Source of the DNA: Laceyella sacchari
GTDB lineage: Bacteria > Bacillota > Bacilli > Thermoactinomycetales > Thermoactinomycetaceae
DNA length: 64,000 nt
Assembly: GCF_004343255.1 (NCBI RefSeq)
Contig: NZ_SMDD01000004.1
Coordinates: 1 to 64,000 of the forward strand
Direction of reading: 5' to 3'
Shown here: positions 1 through 7,650 of the stretch, in pieces
Position numbering within the stretch: position 1 is the stretch's first letter
Layout of the letters: every line of letters starts with the position of its first letter
Notes under the pieces: model-generated
The model's database searches: none
Told to the model about the DNA's origin: nothing
The model's input: the letters and a program-made list of their open reading frames with translations, nothing else
Position numbers and translations under genes: made by a program

Positions 1-92
1 TCCACCCGTTCCCATACCGAACACGGAAGTTAAGCCCTCCAGCGCCGATGGTACTTGGGCTTAAGCCCTGGGAGAGTAGGTCGTTGCCAGGC
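1..92 (+). rRNA. rrf: 5S ribosomal RNA, 3' part
   Basis: The window begins inside a 5S rRNA. The conserved core (CCGAACACGGAAGTTAAG) and the closing GAGAGTAGGTCGTTGCCAGG are present; about 20-25 nt of the 5' end lie outside. A strong terminator follows at once, so this is the last gene of an rRNA operon. In B. subtilis an rRNA operon also precedes csfB. Confidence 0.95.
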
Positions 93-96
93 CATC

Positions 97-127
97 AAAC
101 CCCACTTCATTCTGAAGTGGGGTTTTT
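97..127 (+). terminator. rRNA operon terminator
   Basis: A perfect 13-bp inverted repeat (AAACCCCACTTCA / TGAAGTGGGGTTT) with a 3-nt loop is followed by a T run. It sits directly after the 5S gene. Confidence 0.95.
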
Positions 128-430
128 GCTTTGTTTTGGTAAGTGGCTTCATCATTGGCATTGCCAGTGGCCAGGGGATAGAGTTGTTCGGAAACAATTT
201 CACTCTTGCTTGGGACGAGGAAGCAGAAGGCTTCAGCCACATGGGTGAAGTGAGTCCAGAAATGTTCTTGTGCCTACTTCTTCTATGATAGTCAGTGGGG
301 TTACTTATTTAGAAGTTCCATTACGTATTTTTCATGAAAAACGCTCAAGGGTGCTGCCTATGAATTCGATCGGCGGAATGAGCGGCAACAGACAGTCAAA
401 TGTGAATGTCGAGTAATACCAGAGTTTCTA

Positions 431-1013
431 ACCAAGTTGGTGGGATCGAAGTAGCGAAAAAATCCCTTCCAGATAAATCTCGCTACGCGTGAAGTGAATG
501 AGAAAGTAGTTTTGGAGCCGCTGTCCTATTCATCAGACACACCCTAGAAAGTGTCTGACAAATCAAGTTGGTGGAGAAGAAGCAGTGGAAAAACCTTTTT
601 CAGGTGAGTCTCACCAGTGTGAAGCAAATGAGAAAATGGTTTTGGAGGACTAGTCTATTCATCAAACATGGACTGGAAGTGTCTGTAAAACCGAGTTGTG
701 GGGAAGAAGCAGTGGAAAAATCTTTTCCTGATGAGTCTAGCCACGCGTGTGAAGCAAATGAGAAGAAGGTTTTGGAATCTGTCCTATTCATCAGATAGCC
801 TAGTACGGTCTGGCAAATCAAGCTTAGGGATGTAGCGGATCCCCTTATCCAAGTGAGTCTTGTCACACTTAAAGAGCATGAGACATTGGTAGCCACTAGC
901 AATCAAGTTGATAGCTTAAAGCGTCGGAAGAGTTTTCTAATGAGTAGCACGCGCAGGTGAAGCGAATCAGGATAAGATCCGCTGGCCCATTCATCAGACA
1001 ATCTCTAAACACG
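431..1013. repeat. Degenerate tandem repeats, unit about 128 bp
   Basis: Five related copies can be aligned by eye: 431-560, 561-688, 689-814, 815-900 (shortened) and 901-1013. Shared landmarks in order are AATCAAGTTGG, GAAGCAGTGGAAAAA, GATGAGTCT, GTGAAGCAAATGAGAA, GGTTTTGGA and CCTATTCATCAGA. The first copy ends in an 8-bp inverted repeat (TCAGACAC at 533-540, GTGTCTGA at 551-558) that is eroded in later copies. A sixth, weaker copy may lie near 215-295. No copy keeps a conserved open frame. Confidence 0.8.
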
Positions 1014-1316
1014 CTTTAACCATATAGCAGAGAAGAATAAAAGTAAGTGTGGGAAATATCGAATGGTCTTCTGATGGTGTTACCTGTTTTTTTATGCGAA
1101 GTAGCCTGAACAACGCCATGCAGAAATATTGCACACTTGAAACAAGTATCAGCCACAGCGTCTTGGTGTGATTTGCTTAAGTTACATTTTCTCCTGAGCA
1201 ACTTTTTCGATTTACTTGAAGTGTGGTAGTCAAGGCGGCTCGAGAAATCAAGTCTTCCATTTGACTGCAACTGCCAAAGGGATGAAAGGCTAGTTTATGT
1301 AGACGATGCGGGATGA

Positions 1317-1472
1317 TTACATGTTGTTCACAAAGGCATATCGACCAGTGTGATATGGCCTTTCATCCCAGGAGGTTATGAACCCGTCCATCTTTGTGCA
1401 CATGTGATTGTAAACGGGATTCCGCAGGACTTCTTGCTGCCAGTGTGGCACCAAGGGGGCATTTTAGCGTAA
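1317..1472 (+). pseudogene. Possible decayed reading frame, unknown family
   Basis: An open frame of about 51 codons reads protein-like near its end (GGYEPVHLCAHVIVNG then IPQDFLLPVWHQGG) and stops at TAA 1470-1472. It has no ATG; only a GTG at 1350 could start it, and no ribosome binding site precedes that. The frame upstream is closed by a stop at 1314. I do not recognise the family. It may be the tail of a lost gene or chance. Confidence 0.3.
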
Positions 1473-1861
1473 GTGCTTCGTTTGCCGGTGGTGCAAATGC
1501 CATAAAAAAGTACGGAGCATCAGGTTGACCGGGATAAACAACCCAAGGATATAGAACAATATCTGTTTGCTCTGCAACATAAGATAACCCCTTTTTGTCT
1601 TATATCTTAACCAACGTCTTATAAAAAAATATTTGTCATGGCTGTTGAATAAAATGTTAACTAACCGCAACATGTGCCACCTATAGATGGGTCCATGTTG
1701 AAGAGAGGCCGCCTGTTCGATAGCCCCTTCTTGATTGGCGCTGTTTGGACTGATCAAGAACGATTGAAATAGATGAGATGAGCTAAGAGAAACTTGGTTA
1801 GCTGTTTATGCACACAAATCCGTTTAAAGATTGCGGAAGTTGCAAATAATGGAGATAAAAG

Positions 1862-2059
1862 ATGAAGGTGGTGGCGATGGTGGAAGGGAATCAGCGGCCC
1901 CAAATTTGTGTGATTTGCGGACAAGAGCAACATGAGAATTTGGAGATTTTGGGCAAACAAATTTGTTGTACATGTGAAACGGAAATGGTAAAAAGTAAAG
2001 TAGAGGATCCTGTTTATCTTTATTATGTTTGGCGTTTAAGGAGATTACTGGCCCATTAA
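1862..2059 (+). CDS. csfB: Anti-sigma-G factor Gin (CsfB)
   Basis: A 65-residue zinc-finger protein with two cysteine pairs, CVIC (about residues 16-19) and CCTC (about 36-39), matching Gin/CsfB. In Bacillus, Gin is made in the forespore under sigma-F and holds sigma-G inactive until engulfment is complete. The ATG at 1862 has GGAG 8 nt upstream; an in-frame ATG at 1877 is an alternative. In B. subtilis csfB also lies just downstream of an rRNA operon. The neighbours xpaC and yaaN of that species are absent here, and yaaO follows directly. Confidence 0.88.
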   Translation: MKVVAMVEGNQRPQICVICGQEQHENLEILGKQICCTCETEMVKSKVEDPVYLYYVWRLRRLLAH

Positions 2060-2186
2060 GTTCAAATTGACAGTGCGATCGGACTGGTGCGGCGGGCTTT
2101 GGGGTACCGCACTGCCTTTGGAAGAAAGTTACGATGTGGCCTAGGCTGGTCATGATAGAGTAAAACTTTTTGGAGTGTAAAGCATC

Positions 2187-2220
2187 AGACTGGAATTTGT
2201 AATCCAGTCTTTTTTCTTTT
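2187..2220 (+). terminator. Terminator after csfB
   Basis: An 8-bp perfect stem (AGACTGGA / TCCAGTCT) with an 8-nt loop is followed by a run of T. It separates csfB from yaaO. Confidence 0.9.
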
Positions 2221-2237
2221 AAAGGGGGAGAGAATAA

Positions 2238-3674
2238 TTGAAGCACAGTCCAGAGCAGGAGAAGGCACCACTGTTTGATGCGTTGTTAGCGCACCGTCAA
2301 CGTTCATGCGCCAATTTTCATGTGCCTGGACATAAGCAAGGGAGCGCTTTTGATGAAAAAAGCAAGGTTTGGTTTTCCCCGTTGTTGGAGTTGGATCTAA
2401 CAGAGGTAGGAGAACTGGATGATTTGCACGATGCAACGGGAGTGATTCAGGAAGCTGAGCAATTGGCCGCTGAACTTTTTGGCGCCGATCGTACCTTTTT
2501 TTTGGTGGGAGGAACGACGGCGGGAAATTTGGCGAGTGTGCTTGCTCTTTGCCGTCCTGGGGAAACATTGATCGTCGGGCGAAACTGCCATCAATCCGTG
2601 TTTCATGCCTGCATGTTAGCTGGCGCACTTCCGGTATATCTCAGTGCGGGCGTGGATGATGATGGACAAGAGCGTCCCTTTGACCCGGAGGTGTTGGAAC
2701 AAGTTCTTCGTCTTCACCCCGATGCAAAAGGGGTGGTATTGACGAGCCCTACTTACCGGGGATTGGTGCAGCCCGTCGCGGAATTGGCGAAAGTGTGTCA
2801 TCGGTATGGCGTCCCATTGGTTGTGGATGAAGCCCATGGGGCGCACTTGGGATTTGCTCCCGGATTGCCGCCGTCAGCCATGGACAGTGGGGTGGATGTA
2901 TCCATTCAGTCCACTCATAAGATGCTTTCCTCCATGACGATGTCTTCCATGATGCATCTAAAAGGAAGCCGAATTGATGCGGGTGAGGTGGCGCATTGGC
3001 TGAAGGTGGTTCAATCTAGCAGTCCTTCCTATCCATTGATGGCTTCCCTTGATGTAACAAGGCGCATGATGGCGACAATGGGGGAAGAAGCATTAGTCGA
3101 ATTGTTAAGTCGATTGCAAGATTTCCGGGGAAATATTAAAGCTTTGCGTCATTTGTCGGAACGGCGTCCCCCAGGACTGCGGGATCCGCTAAAATTGAGT
3201 TTAACCGCTGGTCAAGGTGTGACAGGTTATCAGCTGTCCGAATGGCTGGCCTCTCAAGGTGTTTACACTGAGATGGCTGATCATGAAGCGGTGCTGTTTG
3301 TATTTACCATGGGAACTACGGCGACGGATTTGGTTCGCTTGACCGAGGCATTGCGGCGCTTGGATCAAGTGGTACCGCTGTTGCCAAAAACCAAACCGGC
3401 CCAGCCGCCCAGTCTGCCGCAATGGCGAAAAGCGGATCTGTCCTGGGAGCAATTGAGAAGACGGCCCAAACGGAAGGTGCCATTGCATCAAGCAGTAGGC
3501 ATGATCGCGGCGGAAATGATCGTTCCTTACCCGCCAGGAGTCCCCCTTGTTTTGCCTGGGGAGCGTTTGACGGAGGCCGGGATTGATTATATAACAGACG
3601 TAATCCATGCGGGGGGGCGGGTTAGAGGGATTAGACACGAAGGAGAAGTCCCGACCCTGACAGCAATCGAATGA
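2238..3674 (+). CDS. yaaO: Orn/Lys/Arg decarboxylase family protein (YaaO-like)
   Basis: A 478-residue PLP-dependent fold type I enzyme of the short ornithine/lysine/arginine decarboxylase group (YaaO/SpeA type). Visible are FHVPGHKQG near residue 28, the PLP-phosphate loop region GGTTAGN near residue 94, VVDEAHGAH near 197, and the Schiff-base lysine in STHKML near residue 228. The substrate cannot be read from sequence; arginine or lysine are the usual candidates. The start is TTG at 2238 with AAAGGGGGAG 7 nt before it. It lies 22 bp upstream of tmk and is probably cotranscribed with it, as in Bacillus. Confidence 0.9.
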   Translation: MKHSPEQEKAPLFDALLAHRQRSCANFHVPGHKQGSAFDEKSKVWFSPLLELDLTEVGELDDLHDATGVIQEAEQLAAELFGADRTFFLVGGTTAGNLASVLALCRPGETLIVGRNCHQSVFHACMLAGALPVYLSAGVDDDGQERPFDPEVLEQVLRLHPDAKGVVLTSPTYRGLVQPVAELAKVCHRYGVPLVVDEAHGAHLGFAPGLPPSAMDSGVDVSIQSTHKMLSSMTMSSMMHLKGSRIDAGEVAHWLKVVQSSSPSYPLMASLDVTRRMMATMGEEALVELLSRLQDFRGNIKALRHLSERRPPGLRDPLKLSLTAGQGVTGYQLSEWLASQGVYTEMADHEAVLFVFTMGTTATDLVRLTEALRRLDQVVPLLPKTKPAQPPSLPQWRKADLSWEQLRRRPKRKVPLHQAVGMIAAEMIVPYPPGVPLVLPGERLTEAGIDYITDVIHAGGRVRGIRHEGEVPTLTAIE

Positions 3675-3696
3675 TAGGAATGGTGGAGGATTTGTT

Positions 3697-4332
3697 GTGA
3701 GAGGATTATTTATTACATTTGAGGGACCTGAAGGTGCTGGAAAATCAACGCAAATCAACCGGTTGGCCCAAAACCTGAAAGAACGGGGAATCCCTTGCGT
3801 TCAAGTGCGGGAACCAGGCGGCACATATATAGGTGATTTAATTCGAAGTATGGTGCTTCACAACCCCGAATGCAGTGACATAAAACAACGCACGGAAACA
3901 CTGCTGTATGCAGCGTCCCGGGCGCAATTGGTGGAAGAAGTGATACGACCGGCCTTGGCACGCGGAGAAGTGGTGCTAAGTGACAGGTATGTGGATTCCA
4001 GTTTGGCTTATCAAGGGCATGGGGCGCGCTGGAGCTTGGATGAAATCCGCTGGATTAATCACTGGGCCACAAATGGTCTGATGCCAGATCGAACGTACTT
4101 GTTAGATGTTCCGGTCGAGCTTGGCGAAGAACGGATGCAAAAGCGCGGACTTAAGAAGGATCGAATGGAATCGAAAGAGAAGATGTTCCATGAGCGTGTG
4201 CGTTCAGGCTATTTAAGCCTTGCCCAAGAGAAACCGGACCGGTATGTGGTGTTGGATGGGCGAATGTCTGTGGAGAAGATCAGTGAGAAAATCATGCAGG
4301 ATTTTTGTTCATTGGCTCAAATCAAAAGCTGA
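3697..4332 (+). CDS. tmk: Thymidylate kinase
   Basis: A 211-residue dTMP kinase that converts dTMP to dTDP for DNA synthesis. The P-loop is GPEGAGKST near residue 9, the DRYVDSSLAYQG motif is near residue 96, and a lid segment rich in Arg/Lys is near 150. It starts at GTG 3697 with GGTGGAGG upstream. In B. subtilis yaaQ, yaaR and holB follow; here only about 327 bp without a real gene separate tmk from ricT. Confidence 0.96.
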   Translation: MRGLFITFEGPEGAGKSTQINRLAQNLKERGIPCVQVREPGGTYIGDLIRSMVLHNPECSDIKQRTETLLYAASRAQLVEEVIRPALARGEVVLSDRYVDSSLAYQGHGARWSLDEIRWINHWATNGLMPDRTYLLDVPVELGEERMQKRGLKKDRMESKEKMFHERVRSGYLSLAQEKPDRYVVLDGRMSVEKISEKIMQDFCSLAQIKS

Positions 4333-4658
4333 TGAACCGGCCATCTCATGAGATCATATGACTACCCCTGTTTCACCCCCTGTCAGAAGTCGTTTCTTAA
4401 TGCTGGGCACAAATGGTTGGCAATTGGAAAGAATGGCAGAAAACCACCATGGCAAATTAAAAGAAGCGTTTGCCCATTTTTGTTATCAGGTGATAGAATG
4501 ATAGAAGGGGAATTTTCTGCCCCTTCTAGAAAGAATAATCCATTCGTTGATGAATAGATGACGGTTTTGCAGGAGGAAACGGTTGACAGGGTAGAGGAAT
4601 CGGACGCAACCTCTGGCCGTACTGGGACTGGTAGGGCAACGCAGGAGGGATTGCTTAC
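4333..4658 (+). other. Spacer where Bacillus carries yaaQ-yaaR-holB
   Basis: This stretch holds no recognisable gene. Two very small open frames exist: 4358-4501 (47 codons, no ribosome binding site) and 4558-4665 (35 codons, overlapping the ricT start by 7 nt). An 8-bp inverted repeat (AGAAGGGG / CCCCTTCT, about 4502-4526) lacks a T run. A good ribosome binding site (GCAGGAGGG) just before 4659 belongs to ricT. Confidence 0.6.
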
Positions 4659-5483
4659 GTGTTAAGAGTGATTGGGGTTCGCTTTAGACAAGCGGGTAAG
4701 ATATACTATTTTGATCCTGTTGATCACAAAGTCGAACAAGGCGACAGCGTGATAGTGGAAACGGTGCGAGGCATAGAATATGGCAGTGTCGTGATGGGAA
4801 TCCGCCATGTCAGGGAAGACGAAGTGGTGTTGCCGCTCAAAAAAGTGTTACGGATTGCGACAGTTGGAGATACTGAGCAAATGGAAGAGAACCGCCGGGC
4901 GGCCAAAGCGGCGTTGAAAGTGTGCCAAGAGAAAATCAACCAGCATGAGTTGGAAATGAAATTGGTTGATGCCGAGTATACGTTTGACCGCAATAAGATC
5001 ATATTTTATTTCACTGCGGATGGCCGAGTTGACTTTCGAGAGCTTGTGCGTGATTTGGCCGCAGTGTTCCGAACACGGATTGAGCTACGCCAAATCGGTG
5101 TGCGAGATGAAGCCAAAATGCTTGGGGGCATCGGGCCGTGTGGCCGGGTGTTATGCTGTTCTTCGTTTTTGGGTGATTTTGAGCCTGTTTCAATCAAAAT
5201 GGCGAAAGACCAAAACCTTTCGTTAAATCCAACCAAAATCTCAGGCTTGTGCGGCCGGTTGATGTGCTGTTTGAAGTATGAGAATGATATCTATGAAGAA
5301 GCCAAGCAACTGTTGCCGGATATTGGAGAGCGTATTTCCACACCTGATGGCGAAGGTCGGGTAGTGGCTCTCAATTTGCTTGAGCGTAGGGTGCAGGTCG
5401 AATTAAGGGAGACAGGGGCTGTGGTGGAACATCTGCTTCACAATGTTAAAGGCAAACGTTCGCCGCAAGCCAGCAGAGTCTAA
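4659..5483 (+). CDS. ricT: RicT (YaaT), PSP1-domain RNA maturation factor
   Basis: A 274-residue PSP1-domain protein. Two cysteine clusters, GPCGRVLCC (about residue 158) and GLCGRLMCC (about 198), are the hallmark of YaaT and help ligate the [4Fe-4S] clusters of the RicA-RicF-RicT complex. In B. subtilis that complex works with RNase Y in mRNA maturation and affects competence, biofilm and sporulation through Spo0A. It starts at GTG 4659 behind CAGGAGGG. The following gene is yabA, as in Bacillus. Confidence 0.93.
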   Translation: MLRVIGVRFRQAGKIYYFDPVDHKVEQGDSVIVETVRGIEYGSVVMGIRHVREDEVVLPLKKVLRIATVGDTEQMEENRRAAKAALKVCQEKINQHELEMKLVDAEYTFDRNKIIFYFTADGRVDFRELVRDLAAVFRTRIELRQIGVRDEAKMLGGIGPCGRVLCCSSFLGDFEPVSIKMAKDQNLSLNPTKISGLCGRLMCCLKYENDIYEEAKQLLPDIGERISTPDGEGRVVALNLLERRVQVELRETGAVVEHLLHNVKGKRSPQASRV

Positions 5484-5536
5484 TCAGTTGCAAGTGAAGA
5501 AACTAACCACTTGGGTGTTAAACGAGGTGGGGGGGC

Positions 5537-5911
5537 TTGGACAAAGAAGAAATCTTTAAGCGGGTTGCCCAAATGGAGCAACAGATTGGTGAGATGTACA
5601 AAGGGTTGGGTGGCTTAAAAGAACAGATTGTCGAATTGATTGAAGAGAACACCAGATTGGTGATGGAGAACCAGCGTTTGAAAGAATTGTTTGTGGCCAA
5701 AGAACCCTCTTTGCCACAACAAACCGAAAAGTTGCCCCCTTCCCAAAAAGCCGAAGTGGTGGACGAGTCCACACACAAAGGCGTCAACCATCTGTCGAAT
5801 CTGTATGACGAAGGATTCCACATATGCAATGTCCATTACGGACGGCTTAGAGGTGATGGAGATTGCCTATTCTGTATCGCTTTTCTCAATAAATCATCAA
5901 AGGAAAAATAA
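5537..5911 (+). CDS. yabA: Replication initiation control protein YabA
   Basis: A 124-residue protein. The N-terminal 60 residues are a leucine-rich coiled coil (tetramerisation), then a charged linker, then a C-terminal zinc-binding domain with the HICNVH and CLFC motifs near residues 94-113. In B. subtilis YabA binds DnaA and DnaN and limits re-initiation. It starts at TTG 5537 behind GAGGTGGGGGGG. In Bacillus the tRNA methyltransferase gene yabB follows; it is missing here and a terminator follows instead. Confidence 0.93.
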   Translation: MDKEEIFKRVAQMEQQIGEMYKGLGGLKEQIVELIEENTRLVMENQRLKELFVAKEPSLPQQTEKLPPSQKAEVVDESTHKGVNHLSNLYDEGFHICNVHYGRLRGDGDCLFCIAFLNKSSKEK

Positions 5912-5960
5912 CGCTGGGAGGTCTGGGCGCGTAAATCTTGCCCAGACGCCGGCGTTTTTT
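5910..5960 (+). terminator. Terminator after yabA
   Basis: Outer stem AACGC / GCGTT and inner stem GTCTGGGC / GCCCAGAC, followed by six T. It overlaps the yabA stop codon. Confidence 0.92.
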
Positions 5961-6044
5961 CTTTACTGGCGGAGCTTTTCCGGCGAATCCATCGTCGATT
6001 TCTACAAGCAGATTCCGGCTCCGCAATGTTTCCAAGGTGGGAAA

Positions 6045-6329
6045 ATGATGGGGAAACCATATGTGGTGTATATGTTGGAATGCAGTGATGGCACCCTGTA
6101 TACAGGAATCACTTGTGATTTAAAGCGCCGCCTTCGCCAGCATGCACAGGGGAAGGCATCTAAGTATACACGCACCCGGCGTCCCGTGTCAGTGAGATAT
6201 GTGGAAACGGGAGGAGATCGTAGCTGGGCACTACGGCGGGAATGGGAAATCAAGCAATTGACAAGGGAGCAAAAATGGCGGTTGATCCGTACTCATGGGC
6301 TGTTGCCTGATAATTTGGAGGAGTTGTGA
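6045..6329 (+). CDS. yazA: GIY-YIG endonuclease-like protein YazA
   Basis: A 94-residue single GIY-YIG domain of the UPF0213 (YazA/YhbQ) group. The core reads VVYMLECSDGTLYTGIT with the catalytic-type arginine in LKRRLRQH; KYTRTRRPV follows. The biological role is unknown; the fold is that of a small nuclease. ATG at 6045 or 6048 follows AAGGTGG. A longer upstream open frame crosses the yabA terminator and is not credible. The gene ends overlapping the open frame leading into rsmI. Confidence 0.88.
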   Translation: MMGKPYVVYMLECSDGTLYTGITCDLKRRLRQHAQGKASKYTRTRRPVSVRYVETGGDRSWALRREWEIKQLTREQKWRLIRTHGLLPDNLEEL

Positions 6330-6376
6330 GAGACGGATGCGCCAAAGGGCAACGTGAACGAGAAAGGGGAGTTAGT

Positions 6377-7252
6377 ATGGAACGGCAAAAGAGTTTTGCG
6401 GATGAGAATCAGGGCATTTTGTACATAGTAGGGACACCGATCGGCAATTTGCAAGACATGAGTGATCGCGCGAAAGCCATATTAGCTGAAGTGGATTTAA
6501 TTGCTGCGGAAGACACCCGGCACACGCGCAAATTGCTAAACCATTTGGGACTGTCGACACCGTTGGTGAGTTATCATGAACATAATGAGCAGAAGCGCGG
6601 AGCAGAATTGGTTGGGAAATTAAAAGAAGGAATGCGAATTGCGCTGGTCAGTGATGCGGGGTTACCCGGCATATCTGATCCGGGTGAAGAGGTCGTGCGC
6701 CAGGCGGTGGCGGAAGGGATCACTGTTGTGCCGATTCCAGGGCCCAATGCAGCATTGACGGCATTGGTGGCATCCGGTTTGCCGACGCAACCCTTCTTGT
6801 TTATCGGTTTTTTGCCGCGATCGAGTAAAGGGCGGAAAGAGGAACTGGCCAAATGGAAAAGTGCGCCCGCCACCTTGCTTTTGTATGAGGCTCCCCATCG
6901 TTTGCCCGAGATGTTGACCGATCTGTTGGAGGTGTTAGGAAACCGCCGCGTGGCCATACCTCGCGAATTAACGAAAAAACATGAAGAGTGGCTGCGCGGC
7001 AATTTGGCCGACTGTTTGGCTTATATCAAAGAACAAGGTCCGCGGGGGGAGTATGTCATTGTCGTTGAAGGGGCAGGGGAGGTGCGAGAGGAAGAGCAAT
7101 CCCCTTGGTGGGAAGGGCTGTCCGTGATCGATCATGTTGAGGCGATCATTGAGAAAGGGAGTAGCAAGAAAGAAGCCATTTTGCAAGCGGCCCAAGATCG
7201 GGGTGTGCCCAAAAGAGAAATTTACAACATGTATCATAAGGGATCTGAGTAA
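6377..7252 (+). CDS. rsmI: 16S rRNA (cytidine1402-2'-O)-methyltransferase RsmI
   Basis: A 291-residue tetrapyrrole-methylase-fold enzyme. Signatures are LYIVGTPIGNLQDMS, AEDTRHTRKLL, SDAGLPGISDPG and IPGPNAALTALVASGLPT, in that order over residues 14-135. It 2'-O-methylates C1402 of 16S rRNA. ATG 6377 is chosen over the GTG at 6326 because AGAAAGGGGA precedes it at proper spacing and homologues start close to LYIVGTPIGN. It corresponds to yabC in the Bacillus order. Confidence 0.95.
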   Translation: MERQKSFADENQGILYIVGTPIGNLQDMSDRAKAILAEVDLIAAEDTRHTRKLLNHLGLSTPLVSYHEHNEQKRGAELVGKLKEGMRIALVSDAGLPGISDPGEEVVRQAVAEGITVVPIPGPNAALTALVASGLPTQPFLFIGFLPRSSKGRKEELAKWKSAPATLLLYEAPHRLPEMLTDLLEVLGNRRVAIPRELTKKHEEWLRGNLADCLAYIKEQGPRGEYVIVVEGAGEVREEEQSPWWEGLSVIDHVEAIIEKGSSKKEAILQAAQDRGVPKREIYNMYHKGSE

Positions 7253-7300
7253 TTCAGCCAATGATTATGCCGATAAATCATAATTTCATATTCAGACTTA

Positions 7301-7338
7301 AGGCGGGTTGCGGTATAATATTCGTTCCCGCCTGTTTT
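7301..7338 (+). terminator. Probable terminator after rsmI
   Basis: A 7-bp stem (AGGCGGG / CCCGCCT) with a 19-nt loop is followed by GTTTTA. The T run is short, so this is a moderate call. The remaining sequence up to 7558 shows no gene. Confidence 0.5.
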
Positions 7339-7558
7339 ACGTCAGGTTGCGTTTTAAGGTCTGGTTCAGGACTGGTGCATGTGTGACAGTTGCAAACGGA
7401 CATACTTTGGAGAAAGGAGTTTTAAGGGGGATTATAACAGGTTTAAGTAAAATCAAGCAAAATATAAAGAGGAAACCGATAAACAGAAAAGGAATAGATC
7501 ATATACCTCTTTAACCTTTATCCATATCACATGCAAAGAAATGGTTAGGGTGAAAAGG

Positions 7559-7616
7559 TTTACATTTTCGCAAAATGCGATATGATTAATTCAAAGGTAT
7601 ATTGTCTATACCAATT
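7559..7616 (+). promoter_or_regulatory. Promoter plus NagR/DasR-like operator for the PTS gene
   Basis: -35 TTTACA (7559-7564), 16-bp spacer, -10 TATGAT (7581-7586). Just downstream of the expected start point lies ATTGTCTATACCAATT (7601-7616); its reverse complement AATTGGTATAGACAAT resembles GntR/HutC-family amino-sugar operators (dre sites, core TGGTATAGACC). It also makes an imperfect palindrome with GGTATA at 7596-7601. The -35/-10 spacer contains a small inverted repeat TCGCA-AAA-TGCGA. The position suits repression relieved by amino-sugar phosphates. Confidence 0.65.
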
Positions 7617-7650
7617 TTGTTGTAATCATTCCTTATTGGAGGTGTTTGGA

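Larger units (their letters stand above)
128..1861. other. Gene-poor region after the rRNA operon
   Basis: About 1.7 kb with no convincing gene. Open frames are short, lack good ribosome binding sites and overlap each other. It holds the degenerate tandem repeats (431-1013), a possible decayed reading frame (1317-1472), and AT-rich sequence before csfB. B. subtilis has no comparable spacer here. The look is of decayed accessory DNA. Confidence 0.7.

Noticed and set aside
48-288. Open frames across the 5S rRNA end and its terminator
   Set aside because: They overlap a structural RNA and a terminator and show no protein family.
568-902. Open frames on both strands in the repeat region
   Set aside because: The repeat copies do not keep a shared frame, and stops and indels differ from copy to copy.
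431-1013. CRISPR array
   Set aside because: Units of about 128 bp are degenerate along their whole length, with no short exact repeats and unique spacers. No other CRISPR-like array was seen in the window.
1016-1270. Minus-strand frame of 84 codons with two cysteines
   Set aside because: No ribosome binding site, no recognisable family, and a neighbourhood of decayed sequence.
4348-4557. 69-codon frame between tmk and ricT
   Set aside because: No ribosome binding site and no resemblance to HolB, YaaQ or YaaR; treated as spacer.
5691-6044. Long upstream extension of yazA
   Set aside because: It would cross the yabA gene and a strong terminator; the GIY-YIG domain begins just after ATG 6045.
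7308-7514. 68-codon frame before the PTS gene
   Set aside because: It starts inside a terminator hairpin, has basic random-looking content and no homology visible.
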